The notes below the pieces were generated by a model. That model saw only the letters and a list, made by a program, of their open reading frames with translations, did no database searches and was not told where the DNA came from. The translations under genes were made by a program, and so were the position numbers. This document shows, one piece after another, positions 1 through 8,351 of a DNA stretch of 64,000 nt. The DNA comes from Mariniphaga sp041684965. GTDB taxonomy: Bacteria; Bacteroidota; Bacteroidia; Bacteroidales; Prolixibacteraceae. Within the stretch, counting starts at the first letter, position 1. Every line of letters starts with the position of its first letter. The stretch spans positions 62,001 through 126,000 of the forward strand of contig JAWLGR010000008.1 in the NCBI GenBank assembly GCA_041684965.1, given 5' to 3'.

Positions 1-15
1 TTTTTTATCTTGCAC

Positions 16-1428
16 TCAACCAATTCCTAATCTATTAATATCAACAGGGATATTCGTTTTCCAGGCACCATTTGTAAAATCGGGCACATCGATAGAATTG
101 GAGCGGTTTGCTACCGACCATTCACTTAATGGTGCAATAACACTCCACAATGCAGCATCATAAACATCCTGGTCTAACGGAATACCATTGCGCAGGCAGT
201 CAATTAATCTCCAGTCCATGATAAAATCCATTCCACCATGTCCGCCAACTTTTTTAGCCATTTCTCCAATTAACTTCACCATTCGTGGTGTATATTTTTC
301 TTCAGCGGCTTTCATCTCAGCCTCATTGAACCAGTCATGACCTTTTGAAAGCCTTCCCGGAAGCGGGTATTGCTGAGCGATTCCTTCTGTGCCGCTAACC
401 AGGTGAATTCTGGATTTGGGCCGCGTGGTTTTAATATCGTGCTGGATAAGTATTGTTTTCCCCTTATTTGTTTTAACAATCGAGGTATTCATATTTCCCC
501 CATAGGTGTCGGTAGCAAATTCCCTGTAGAAATCATCCTGCTTTGCCAGTTCTGCTGCTTTCCTTCCGAAATCAAAATCATTTCCTGACATGGAGGTAAG
601 GTACTCCATTTTATCGCCTCTGTTTATATTCAGTATCTGACACACCGGCCCCAGCCCATGTGTTGGATAAAGGCTTCCATTTCTGGTCTGGTTTTCCCTC
701 AATCGCCACATATCAGAATAGTACTCCTTATCGAAGTTGTGCCATTTCAAATCGTGAATATAGGCTCCCTCCACATGCAGCACTTCACCAAAGAAACCTT
801 GCCGGGCCATATTAAGAGTTAGAAGTTCAAAGAACCCATAACATACATTTTCAAGCATCATGCAATACTTCCTTGTTCTTTCGGAAGTTTCAACCAACTG
901 CCAGGCTTCTTCCACCGTTACTGCAGCAGGAATTTCAGTTGCTGCATGTTTGTCATTTTCCATGGCATAAACCGCCATAGGTGTATGTAAATGCCATGGT
1001 GTGCATATATATACCAGATCGATATCAGGATTTTCACATAATTTCTTCCACGAATGCTCATCGGCACCGTATTCCTTAGCTGGTTTTTGACCTTTTTTCT
1101 CAAGTATTTTTTGAGCCTTTGCAATACGATCGGGATCTTTATCAGATAAAGCAACAATATCAGCTCCTTCTATATTTGGAAACCGTTCAACCGCCATTGT
1201 TCCACGTACACCCAGCCCAATAATACCAATACGCACTGTATCAAGCTTAGGCGCTACAAAACCACACATATTAAACTGCCGGGAATGTTTGGTTTCAGCA
1301 GCTTTTTTAACAGAAGCAAGGGATGAATTATCTGTTCCGGTATTTTTATAGGATGATAATCCTCCTGCAACAAGACCCGTCCCTGCAACTCCTGCAACCT
1401 GAAAAAACTTTCTTCTGTTTGTCTTCAT
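16..1428 (-). CDS. GH109-like Gfo/Idh/MocA-fold glycosidase, Tat-exported
   Basis: A 470-residue Gfo/Idh/MocA-fold protein. The N-terminus has a twin-arginine motif (RRKFF, residues 5-9) followed by a hydrophobic Ala/Gly stretch, so export by Tat, perhaps with bound NAD, is likely. The Rossmann loop GLGVRG lies at residues 71-76. The usual EKP motif of this superfamily is replaced by EIPAA (about 165-169). That replacement, together with the segment FNMCGFVAPKLD before the Rossmann fold, is typical of GH109 proteins. Characterised GH109 enzymes are NAD-dependent alpha-N-acetylgalactosaminidases acting by oxidation, elimination and re-reduction. It is the last gene of the polysaccharide locus inside the window, 12 bp after the double esterase. 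Family assignment is good; the exact substrate is not known. An ordinary sugar dehydrogenase is the alternative, made less likely by the Tat signal. Confidence 0.85.
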   Translation of the reverse strand: MKTNRRKFFQVAGVAGTGLVAGGLSSYKNTGTDNSSLASVKKAAETKHSRQFNMCGFVAPKLDTVRIGIIGLGVRGTMAVERFPNIEGADIVALSDKDPDRIAKAQKILEKKGQKPAKEYGADEHSWKKLCENPDIDLVYICTPWHLHTPMAVYAMENDKHAATEIPAAVTVEEAWQLVETSERTRKYCMMLENVCYGFFELLTLNMARQGFFGEVLHVEGAYIHDLKWHNFDKEYYSDMWRLRENQTRNGSLYPTHGLGPVCQILNINRGDKMEYLTSMSGNDFDFGRKAAELAKQDDFYREFATDTYGGNMNTSIVKTNKGKTILIQHDIKTTRPKSRIHLVSGTEGIAQQYPLPGRLSKGHDWFNEAEMKAAEEKYTPRMVKLIGEMAKKVGGHGGMDFIMDWRLIDCLRNGIPLDQDVYDAALWSVIAPLSEWSVANRSNSIDVPDFTNGAWKTNIPVDINRLGIG

Positions 1429-1440
1429 GAAAAGATATTC

Positions 1441-4071
1441 TTATTTAAAAGTTGATATAATTAATTTTGTTATTCCTCCCGGAGATCCATCGGATGATTG
1501 AACTACCTTAAGATTTTTTTGCTTTAAATACTTATTTGCCTCTGCTAAACTGGTATTGCCTAATTCATTGACAGGATCAATCCACAACTGTTGTTTCGAG
1601 GCGTTTAATGCTGCCAAATCAGGAATATCAAAATCCTTCAGAGCTCCGGGCACCCAAAAGTAACCCCACACGTTGTTGTAATATTTATTTTCGAGTAAAG
1701 GCATATAGGAAGGCAATGTACCAACAGTTACGATGTTATTAATTCTATCATCGTAAACAGCAGCAACTAAAGCCCACAATCCGCCGAGTCCCTCTCCGAC
1801 TGTTATAATTCTCCGGTTACTCAAATCCTCCCTTGATTTTAAAAAATCGATGCCGCGTATAATGTCACGGGTACGCATTCCAAGGGTGGTTTGTCCAAAT
1901 TCAGCACTTTGAATTGCCAGGTCATCATGTACCCGCAGCAATGGAGTATAGCCGGTAAACTGATTTGAGGAAAAAGAAGGCGTCGGACTTGTTTCACCTG
2001 TACCCCTTACATCCACTGCAAATACTATGTGTCCCTCCTTAGCCAGCAAAAAAGGCAGGTTTGGACTTTGATAACCGATTGGTTTCCCATTTTCTGACAC
2101 ATAGAAATAAATCGGGCTGTCGGGTTTGATTTTCCGGGGTTTAATCAGGAGCGATGGAATTATGATACCCTCCTCACTTTCAAAAGATAATTTTTCAACA
2201 GTCAAATCCTGAATGCCATGTAAATCGTATGTCTTTGCATTTAGCAGGGAGGCATCCCCCGAATAATTTAAACCAATTCTTTCTGCAATGTTTTCCTTAA
2301 GTACACTTAAATCTTTATGCGGATTATAAATCTGCCGTGCACGCTTTGCATTTAGAGTCTGCCCGGTTTCGCTGCCTAGTGAAACCAATGTATTTCCACT
2401 TTCAGTACACCAAAGATCTTCTTCCTTCTCAACTTTAAGTTCATTCTCTGCTTTCCCTTCTCTTTCCTTATCGAACCATTTGTTTAGCCACTCATAGGCA
2501 GATTCCCGGTTTGAACGGTTCATGGAATGAGGTCCCGGGACCACATCAATTTCAGCCGCTTGCCTGCCAACACGAAAGCCCTCATAGAAAAGCTGCATAT
2601 CCTCAAGGTACTCCCTGTGTCTGGGTTCTTCCTTTGAGTCGACTCCAACAATTATTCTCAAAGGACGTGGAGGAATAAGGCTGTAAATCTCCTTATCGGG
2701 CAATCTTTTTCCTGTCAAATAAGCATTTTCCATTGGTCCGCCGGGATGTGAGGCAGCACATACTTTGATACGTTCATCAACAGCTGTAATAAGTAAAGCC
2801 ATTTGTCCGCCACCTGAGCAACCGACCGCTGCAAGTTTATTTGCATCAACTTCCGGTCGTGACACCAGGTAATCAACTGCCCGTATCCCATCCCATGTAC
2901 GCAGTCCTGAGAGGGTCCAGTTTGCCAGAAAAGCAGGTCTTCCTACATACCAATGCTGGTCAACACCTAAATGAACCAACCAATCGTTATTCTCATCAAT
3001 GTATTCAGAACGTTCCCCCTGCCCTATCGGATCAAAAACCAGAACAACGTAGCCTTTCAGTACCAGACCCAGTCCAGACATATGATAGGCATCTCTTGAC
3101 TTGCCTATATCACTGTGCCCCAGAGGGAATACTACTCCAGGAACAGGAAATTCGCGGTCTTTGGGTACGTATAAATTTGCAGTAACAAAAAATCCGGGCT
3201 GACTTTCAAATATTACCTTTTCAATGGTGTATTTTTCGTATTCCAGCTTTCCGGTAATTTTAGGATTTAATGGTGTCCGTTCCGGGAATTCTCCAAAATG
3301 TTTATGCAAATTTTGCCTTATGATTTCCTGTCTCGCTTTCCATTTTTCAACGCCGCTATCCTGCCATCTTGACCCGATTGCTTCTGAATCATCCAGATTC
3401 TTAACAGAGACAATTTCCCGGTTTCTTTTTATATGTGCATTCGATATTCCCCGACGTACATAATCATGATAAATCCTTCGTCCTTTTTCTACATCATTCA
3501 ATGATTCAAAAAGTCTTAATGTAACTGGTTTATTTATGTCGGCAAGTTTGCCTTCGAAAGGACCGACATGTGTAAAAATTACTTTTTCGAGACGGTTTTT
3601 GGCACCCTCTTTTCCTTCAAAATCCAATCTGATGGTGCTCCATTTTTGAACATTTATATCCTTAAATACTTCTTCCTTAAAAGCATATGAAGAGCCATAT
3701 TCAATACTTCCAACCTGTTGATTATTAACAGACAGCGTGAGTTTTGAATCTGGTTTTTTTCCCTCCACATATATCAGGGTAATATCATATTTTCCCGTAG
3801 GTTCAAAAAATACAGTTTCGGCCCGTCCTCTGTCAGCACCTTCCTTCAGCTGAATCATGCGTCTCCGGCTATACGACCCATTAATCCATTCCTGCCAAAA
3901 ATTAATATCGGCAACTTCAACACCTTCAATAAGTTCAAATTCATCAAAAATAAAAGTTTGATTCAATCCCGGAATTTCAGAATTTTGAAACAATGGAGCT
4001 GAAGTCAGATTGTCCGGTAAAAGTAATTGGAAAAACACAAGTAATAAAAAAGACAATTTTAATCGGTTCAT
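1441..4071 (-). CDS. Double alpha/beta-hydrolase, acetyl-xylan-esterase-like, with N-terminal sandwich domain
   Basis: An 876-residue secreted protein. I place the start at ATG 4071 because it opens a clean signal peptide (residues 1-25) and leaves 1 bp to the upstream GH28 stop; an ATG at 4134 would overlap that gene by 62 bp. Residues about 35-180 look like a beta-sandwich, possibly carbohydrate binding. The first hydrolase domain (about 250-545) has a full triad: Ser419 in GCSGGG, Asp478 in VGVDS and His515 in PGPHS. It resembles acetyl-xylan-esterase and dienelactone-hydrolase-type enzymes, which remove ester groups from glycans. A second hydrolase-like domain (about 620-876) has GEGLGG where GxSxG is expected (759-764), so its serine is glycine and it is probably inactive. 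A homologous double hydrolase lies at 12988. Its likely role is deacylation of the locus substrate in the periplasm or at the surface. Confidence 0.8.
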   Translation of the reverse strand: MNRLKLSFLLLVFFQLLLPDNLTSAPLFQNSEIPGLNQTFIFDEFELIEGVEVADINFWQEWINGSYSRRRMIQLKEGADRGRAETVFFEPTGKYDITLIYVEGKKPDSKLTLSVNNQQVGSIEYGSSYAFKEEVFKDINVQKWSTIRLDFEGKEGAKNRLEKVIFTHVGPFEGKLADINKPVTLRLFESLNDVEKGRRIYHDYVRRGISNAHIKRNREIVSVKNLDDSEAIGSRWQDSGVEKWKARQEIIRQNLHKHFGEFPERTPLNPKITGKLEYEKYTIEKVIFESQPGFFVTANLYVPKDREFPVPGVVFPLGHSDIGKSRDAYHMSGLGLVLKGYVVLVFDPIGQGERSEYIDENNDWLVHLGVDQHWYVGRPAFLANWTLSGLRTWDGIRAVDYLVSRPEVDANKLAAVGCSGGGQMALLITAVDERIKVCAASHPGGPMENAYLTGKRLPDKEIYSLIPPRPLRIIVGVDSKEEPRHREYLEDMQLFYEGFRVGRQAAEIDVVPGPHSMNRSNRESAYEWLNKWFDKEREGKAENELKVEKEEDLWCTESGNTLVSLGSETGQTLNAKRARQIYNPHKDLSVLKENIAERIGLNYSGDASLLNAKTYDLHGIQDLTVEKLSFESEEGIIIPSLLIKPRKIKPDSPIYFYVSENGKPIGYQSPNLPFLLAKEGHIVFAVDVRGTGETSPTPSFSSNQFTGYTPLLRVHDDLAIQSAEFGQTTLGMRTRDIIRGIDFLKSREDLSNRRIITVGEGLGGLWALVAAVYDDRINNIVTVGTLPSYMPLLENKYYNNVWGYFWVPGALKDFDIPDLAALNASKQQLWIDPVNELGNTSLAEANKYLKQKNLKVVQSSDGSPGGITKLIISTFK

Positions 4072-4072
4072 T

Positions 4073-5701
4073 TTATTTATTTTTGAGATTCGACTGTGGT
4101 AACCTGTTTGATGATTCAAATACTTCATTGGCATTTCTTACAGATTTTTCATACATTTTTTTTGCCCTGCCAAATTCATTTCCCACAATGGCTACCTGTT
4201 GTGAGTTATGATCTATATCGAAAACCGTACCTGTACCATTTGGCATAATACAATTATGAACAAAAGCATTTTTTACATTTTTAAATGCGATCGCCGGAGC
4301 GTTTGAATTTAATGACTGGCGCCCTTTAAAGCCATCAATTTCAAGATTATTGACAGACCAGCAACGAAGCGCACTCCCAAACCGTTCGCCCTCAGATGCC
4401 GGCCAGGATATTTGGATATTCTGAAGCTTAAGGTTATCTATATACCGGCAAAAAATATCGTAGGGTGCTGTAAAATGACCGAATGGAGTAAACGGATCTG
4501 AAGGATTTTCATTTTCATTGGTATTTCGTCCCCCGGAAATATTAATCCGGATATTTTTTAAGGTTAACCCTTCAATGTGCTTTTCTTTTGCGCCTGTAAT
4601 AAATATGCCTCCGGCTGCATAAATAGTCATATTCGATATCAGGACATTTCTTATCATTCCCCATGGAGTATTATCATTCCTGCGATGAGACCATATATAA
4701 ATGCCCTGACCATCCAACTGTCTGGGATGCGTGGCATGAATCGAAATATTTTCTACCACAACTCCATCAATAAGTCCCCCATCTCTCATTATTAGCGCGA
4801 AACCACCACCTGAATCGAAAACTGTACAATTAGAAAAAGTAATGTTCCTAAATTCACCATGGGTTTCCGTTCCTATTTTCAAACCAGTCTGTGAGGTTTG
4901 CAGCACACAATTGGTTACAACAATATCACGACAAATTTTTGTCTGTGATTTTTCTGTAATCTTCAATACGATGCAATCATCACCACAGAGCAGGCAACAA
5001 TTTGAAATAAATACATTTGAGCATCCATCCGGATTAATACCATCGGTATTGGGTCCGTCATCTTCATACAACCCGTTTAGAATAGAAATTCCGGTTATTG
5101 TAACCCTGTCACAATCGATAGGGTGTATTGTCCATGACGGACTGTTTTTTATAGTAAAATCAAGAAGGTGTAAATTTTCGCAACGAATAAAAATAAACAT
5201 GCGATTTGGCCTCCAGGAACGCACTGACCATTTAATTTCACCATCTTCATGCAATCGTTTCTCCCAAAAAGACTGTCCGTTACCATCTATAATTCCGAGG
5301 CCGGTAATACTGATATTTTTTGCATCTTCAGCATAAACCAGGCATTCGTGCCTGTAGTCCTCCTTCTTTTTACTTCCCCATATAACTGCTCCGGGAGAAA
5401 GATAAATGGTTACATTATCCTTCAATTGAAAGGTACCTGTTAGAAAATCTCCAGGCGGAAAAAAGATAGTACCACCACCTCCATTACTAACTTTATCTAT
5501 AAGTCTTTGAAAAGCTTCTGTATTTAAAGTAATTCCATCTCCAATCAGATTATTATTGATTGCATTGTACACATGCATTTCAGAACCGTATGAAAATGGC
5601 TCTTTACCTGTTGTATTTTTTTTAGGCAGAACAAAACCTGATGCATTAGCTGCATCTTCAAATGGCTGATATTTTACAATTTCTTCCTGCTTAAATTTCA
5701 T
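4073..5701 (-). CDS. GH28-like right-handed beta-helix protein, copy A, no signal peptide
   Basis: A 542-residue Pectate_lyase_3/GH28-type beta-helix. The N-terminal segment with GDG, a G-rich turn and FPPGDFLTG is shared with the copy at 21723. The acid pair positions are visible as NTDGINPDG and CGDDC. The GHG and RIK motifs of polygalacturonases are not recognisable: the aligned positions read TGLKIGTE and ALIMRD. It is probably an exo-acting uronidase or related hydrolase. Unlike copy B, which has a Tat signal, the N-terminus (MKFKQEEIVKYQ) has no export signal, suggesting a cytoplasmic protein or loss of the original 5' end. An ATG at 5734 is in frame, but I prefer ATG 5701: the upstream bases match the leader of the unrelated gene at 54180 right up to the start codon. 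Overall sequence is very close to copy B, pointing to duplication. Confidence 0.8.
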   Translation of the reverse strand: MKFKQEEIVKYQPFEDAANASGFVLPKKNTTGKEPFSYGSEMHVYNAINNNLIGDGITLNTEAFQRLIDKVSNGGGGTIFFPPGDFLTGTFQLKDNVTIYLSPGAVIWGSKKKEDYRHECLVYAEDAKNISITGLGIIDGNGQSFWEKRLHEDGEIKWSVRSWRPNRMFIFIRCENLHLLDFTIKNSPSWTIHPIDCDRVTITGISILNGLYEDDGPNTDGINPDGCSNVFISNCCLLCGDDCIVLKITEKSQTKICRDIVVTNCVLQTSQTGLKIGTETHGEFRNITFSNCTVFDSGGGFALIMRDGGLIDGVVVENISIHATHPRQLDGQGIYIWSHRRNDNTPWGMIRNVLISNMTIYAAGGIFITGAKEKHIEGLTLKNIRINISGGRNTNENENPSDPFTPFGHFTAPYDIFCRYIDNLKLQNIQISWPASEGERFGSALRCWSVNNLEIDGFKGRQSLNSNAPAIAFKNVKNAFVHNCIMPNGTGTVFDIDHNSQQVAIVGNEFGRAKKMYEKSVRNANEVFESSNRLPQSNLKNK

Positions 5702-5816
5702 ATGATTAAAATTGCTTATTGTCAGCGGTATCATAGGGAACTCCCATGTCCCGAGAGCAATCGGGATTAATCATGCTCCTTTGTGTAAGTGATATTTTCA
5801 TGGTCGTTTCATTCTG
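5702..5816 (-). repeat. Dispersed leader element, copy 1 (upstream of GH28 copy A)
   Basis: Bases 5746-5816 match 54246-54316 at roughly 80% by eye. Read on the minus strand, both copies contain an identical ATGAAACGACCATGA (a four-codon frame whose TGA overlaps the next ATG), then CACAAAGGAGC, then a CCCGA...TCGGG-type small hairpin. The bases next to the start codon (CAATTTTAATCA then T or A, then ATGAAA) also match copy 2, with an unlike stretch between. It could be a mobile promoter or leader, or a cis-acting RNA. I do not recognise a named family. Confidence 0.6.
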
Positions 5817-5825
5817 TTTTCGTAA

Positions 5826-8243
5826 TTATTTTTCAGAACTTATATCTGATAATAGCAGTTTCCCGGCTTTATCAACCTGCCAACTTTCTCCCAGGGTTCC
5901 CTCCCAGCAGTGCCAGTTATGGTATTCATTTACAAAAGCACACATATTGAAAGCAACTTTCATCTCAGATGCAGGTTTCAAACCTATCGCATCAAAAGGA
6001 ACGGCCCATTCACCTGTCCATCCTCTGCTATCTTTAATTTTTGAAGCATACTTTAGTTTGCCGGCAAGTTTTTCAGCTGCAGTTTCTGAACATCCGGCAT
6101 CCGTTATACAACGAAATGTGCCGTTGGCATAAGATCGTATTACAAATGTCACAGGCTTGCCTTTTTCAAACCCGGCAATGGATATTTCCACCCCATCATC
6201 CTGACCCCAGGAATCACCAATAGAAATATTATCGTTATCAAACATTGAGATTACTCCTCCGATATATAAATATTTATCATCCCATGAATACTTCATCATT
6301 ACAGGGGCACCGGTATACCTTTGCCGGGAAGGTTCCCTGTCTAATCGAAAGTAGTTACCCGGCCATTCATCTGTTGCCATTTCACCATCGATTGTGGGAG
6401 CTTTCACTGAGCGTACAGCTTCAATATTCCAATTTTTCTTTTCCTGGGCAGGAATATCGGGCATCCCGAAATCCATTACATAATTAATAAAACTGTCATT
6501 GCCTTCTCCTCTCCTTACCAATCTGTTGTTTTTCCAACTTGTGACTGCATTGCCCGATTTTATAATAACATCGCCCGGAGTAACAACCGTATTTCCTTCG
6601 AAAGAAATATGACCGGATGATTGAAAATGTAAGGTTAAAACATCATCATTGATAAATACATTATCCCGAATAATGGAATTACGTGATATATGACTTAAGA
6701 TTGGTCTGGCAACTCCCATAGTTATATTTTTCTCTATCAGGCAATGACTTGCTCCTTCATCAATATATAATGCACTGGCTCCAAATCCCTTACCTGTTGC
6801 AGCAATATCTCTTATAATGTTTCCCCTCATCGTAATATTTGTTCCCCTGCTGGAATAAATTGCTGCACCATCATGAACCTCTGTCATAACCCGGTATATA
6901 AGGTTCTCCTCTGCCACTATATCACTTCTGCCGATAATCATTCCCGAATAAGGTGCATCATGTATTTCATTCCGGAGTATTTTTATGCGGGTTCCATTTG
7001 CTCCCATAGCTGCAGAACTGGGGTAGTAAATACCCGCGTTGTGAATATGATTGTATGCAAAAACCAGGTCCTCACCTCCTATGTTCAAACAGGCAGCTCC
7101 AGTGTTGAATACATGACAGTTGGTAATACTAACATCTGACATTTTTGAACCGGAAATCCCCATACCACCCACATTGGAAATTTCAAGCTCTTCAAAAGTA
7201 CATTGATGGATATCAGACATTGACAGTGCTCCATCAAAACTACGACCTCCAAATCCGGCAGATTGGAGGGGAATTGTGGTAGCCTGAAGCGATAATCCCT
7301 GTATAGTTATATTCCGTGCTTTTTGCTGATTATTTCCGGCTATACGTATAATATGTTCCATCCGGGGAGCAATAACTTTTACAGCTTGCATATCTTCACC
7401 CTCCAGAGGCCAGTAAACAAGTCTTCCTCTGCTACGGTCGAGGTACCATTGGCCGGGTTTCGTCATTCCTTCGCGGGTATTAAAGATGATGTACCTTTTA
7501 ATACCGTATGCTCCCGGGGGTTCAACGGCCGGAGAAGAAAAAATGAGTTTATTTTGCTTGATGTCGTTGTATTTAATACCCACAAACGACTCCTTCCACA
7601 TATGATATACTCTTAATTCGGCATTTTTCACATCAAGGTCCTGTGGAATATCTTTTGGATCGTAAGCCATCACAGTCAAATCCTCCAATGTAGGTTGCCT
7701 TTCCCAATAGCCTGCAATTGCAGGCAGTACCTTAACATCCCAATTCTGCCGATGTTCCAAAGTACCGGATTCCGGCATACGTGCTCTTACAGGCAAACGC
7801 CCGTTAACAACCAAAGCACGAAAATCCCAGGTTCCTTCTTTAACTTCAGGCAAATCTACATACCAAAACCTGTCTCCGTCAGGTTTCCACCCGGTAACCG
7901 GAGTTCCACCATAAATTGTTACTTTGCCATTTGTATCTGCCTGAAGGGTCAGTCCGTTATCTCTTGCATCCAGTTCTATTGGCCTGGTCAAATAGTAATC
8001 ACCCGGCATGATTATTATCCTGTGATTGCCAGGCTCTGCTGACCGGGCAGCATCACGGGCAGCTTCAATAGTTGCCAATGGCCTGGAAAATGTACCCGGA
8101 TTAACATCAGAACCGTCAGTTGATACAATGTAAGTATTGCCTTTTTCTTGTGCTGTAATATAATTTCCAGTGACCATCAAAAAGATACACAGGAAAAAAA
8201 GTTTAATGGAAATTTTTAAATATTTGATCCTTGCATTTCTCAT
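5826..8243 (-). CDS. GH141-like beta-helix protein with C-terminal CBM9-like domain
   Basis: An 805-residue secreted protein with a signal peptide ending near residue 32 (ITAQ). It starts with the TYIVSTDGSDVNPGT-type entry motif common to GH141 and related beta-helix proteins, then a long right-handed helix (about 280-580) rich in N-x-I/V-x-x-N turns. Residues about 605-800 resemble the CBM9-like domain seen in many Bacteroidota enzymes (features such as DGEMATDEWPG, KYLYIGG, DDGVEISI and the C-terminal FNMCAF). GH141 members known to me act on alpha-L-fucosidic or xylan linkages; activity here cannot be read from sequence. It lies 124 bp upstream of GH28 copy A, and that gap carries the dispersed leader, so the two may not share one transcript. 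It is more distant from the three lipoprotein helices at 8352, 10668 and 23364 than they are from one another. Confidence 0.75.
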   Translation of the reverse strand: MRNARIKYLKISIKLFFLCIFLMVTGNYITAQEKGNTYIVSTDGSDVNPGTFSRPLATIEAARDAARSAEPGNHRIIIMPGDYYLTRPIELDARDNGLTLQADTNGKVTIYGGTPVTGWKPDGDRFWYVDLPEVKEGTWDFRALVVNGRLPVRARMPESGTLEHRQNWDVKVLPAIAGYWERQPTLEDLTVMAYDPKDIPQDLDVKNAELRVYHMWKESFVGIKYNDIKQNKLIFSSPAVEPPGAYGIKRYIIFNTREGMTKPGQWYLDRSRGRLVYWPLEGEDMQAVKVIAPRMEHIIRIAGNNQQKARNITIQGLSLQATTIPLQSAGFGGRSFDGALSMSDIHQCTFEELEISNVGGMGISGSKMSDVSITNCHVFNTGAACLNIGGEDLVFAYNHIHNAGIYYPSSAAMGANGTRIKILRNEIHDAPYSGMIIGRSDIVAEENLIYRVMTEVHDGAAIYSSRGTNITMRGNIIRDIAATGKGFGASALYIDEGASHCLIEKNITMGVARPILSHISRNSIIRDNVFINDDVLTLHFQSSGHISFEGNTVVTPGDVIIKSGNAVTSWKNNRLVRRGEGNDSFINYVMDFGMPDIPAQEKKNWNIEAVRSVKAPTIDGEMATDEWPGNYFRLDREPSRQRYTGAPVMMKYSWDDKYLYIGGVISMFDNDNISIGDSWGQDDGVEISIAGFEKGKPVTFVIRSYANGTFRCITDAGCSETAAEKLAGKLKYASKIKDSRGWTGEWAVPFDAIGLKPASEMKVAFNMCAFVNEYHNWHCWEGTLGESWQVDKAGKLLLSDISSEK

Positions 8244-8351
8244 TATATGTTTAAACTAATTTTCGGAAACTTTCTTGTATTTTCCAATATTATTCTGCAT
8301 TTATTCCTAATAGTTACAACGGAAATTGCTTTAGGTTATTAGCTTTGGATA

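Noticed and set aside
5702..5734. Upstream ATG at 5734 as start of GH28 copy A
   Set aside because: The eleven extra residues lie in the conserved leader, and the matching leader of the gene at 54180 ends at the position of ATG 5701.
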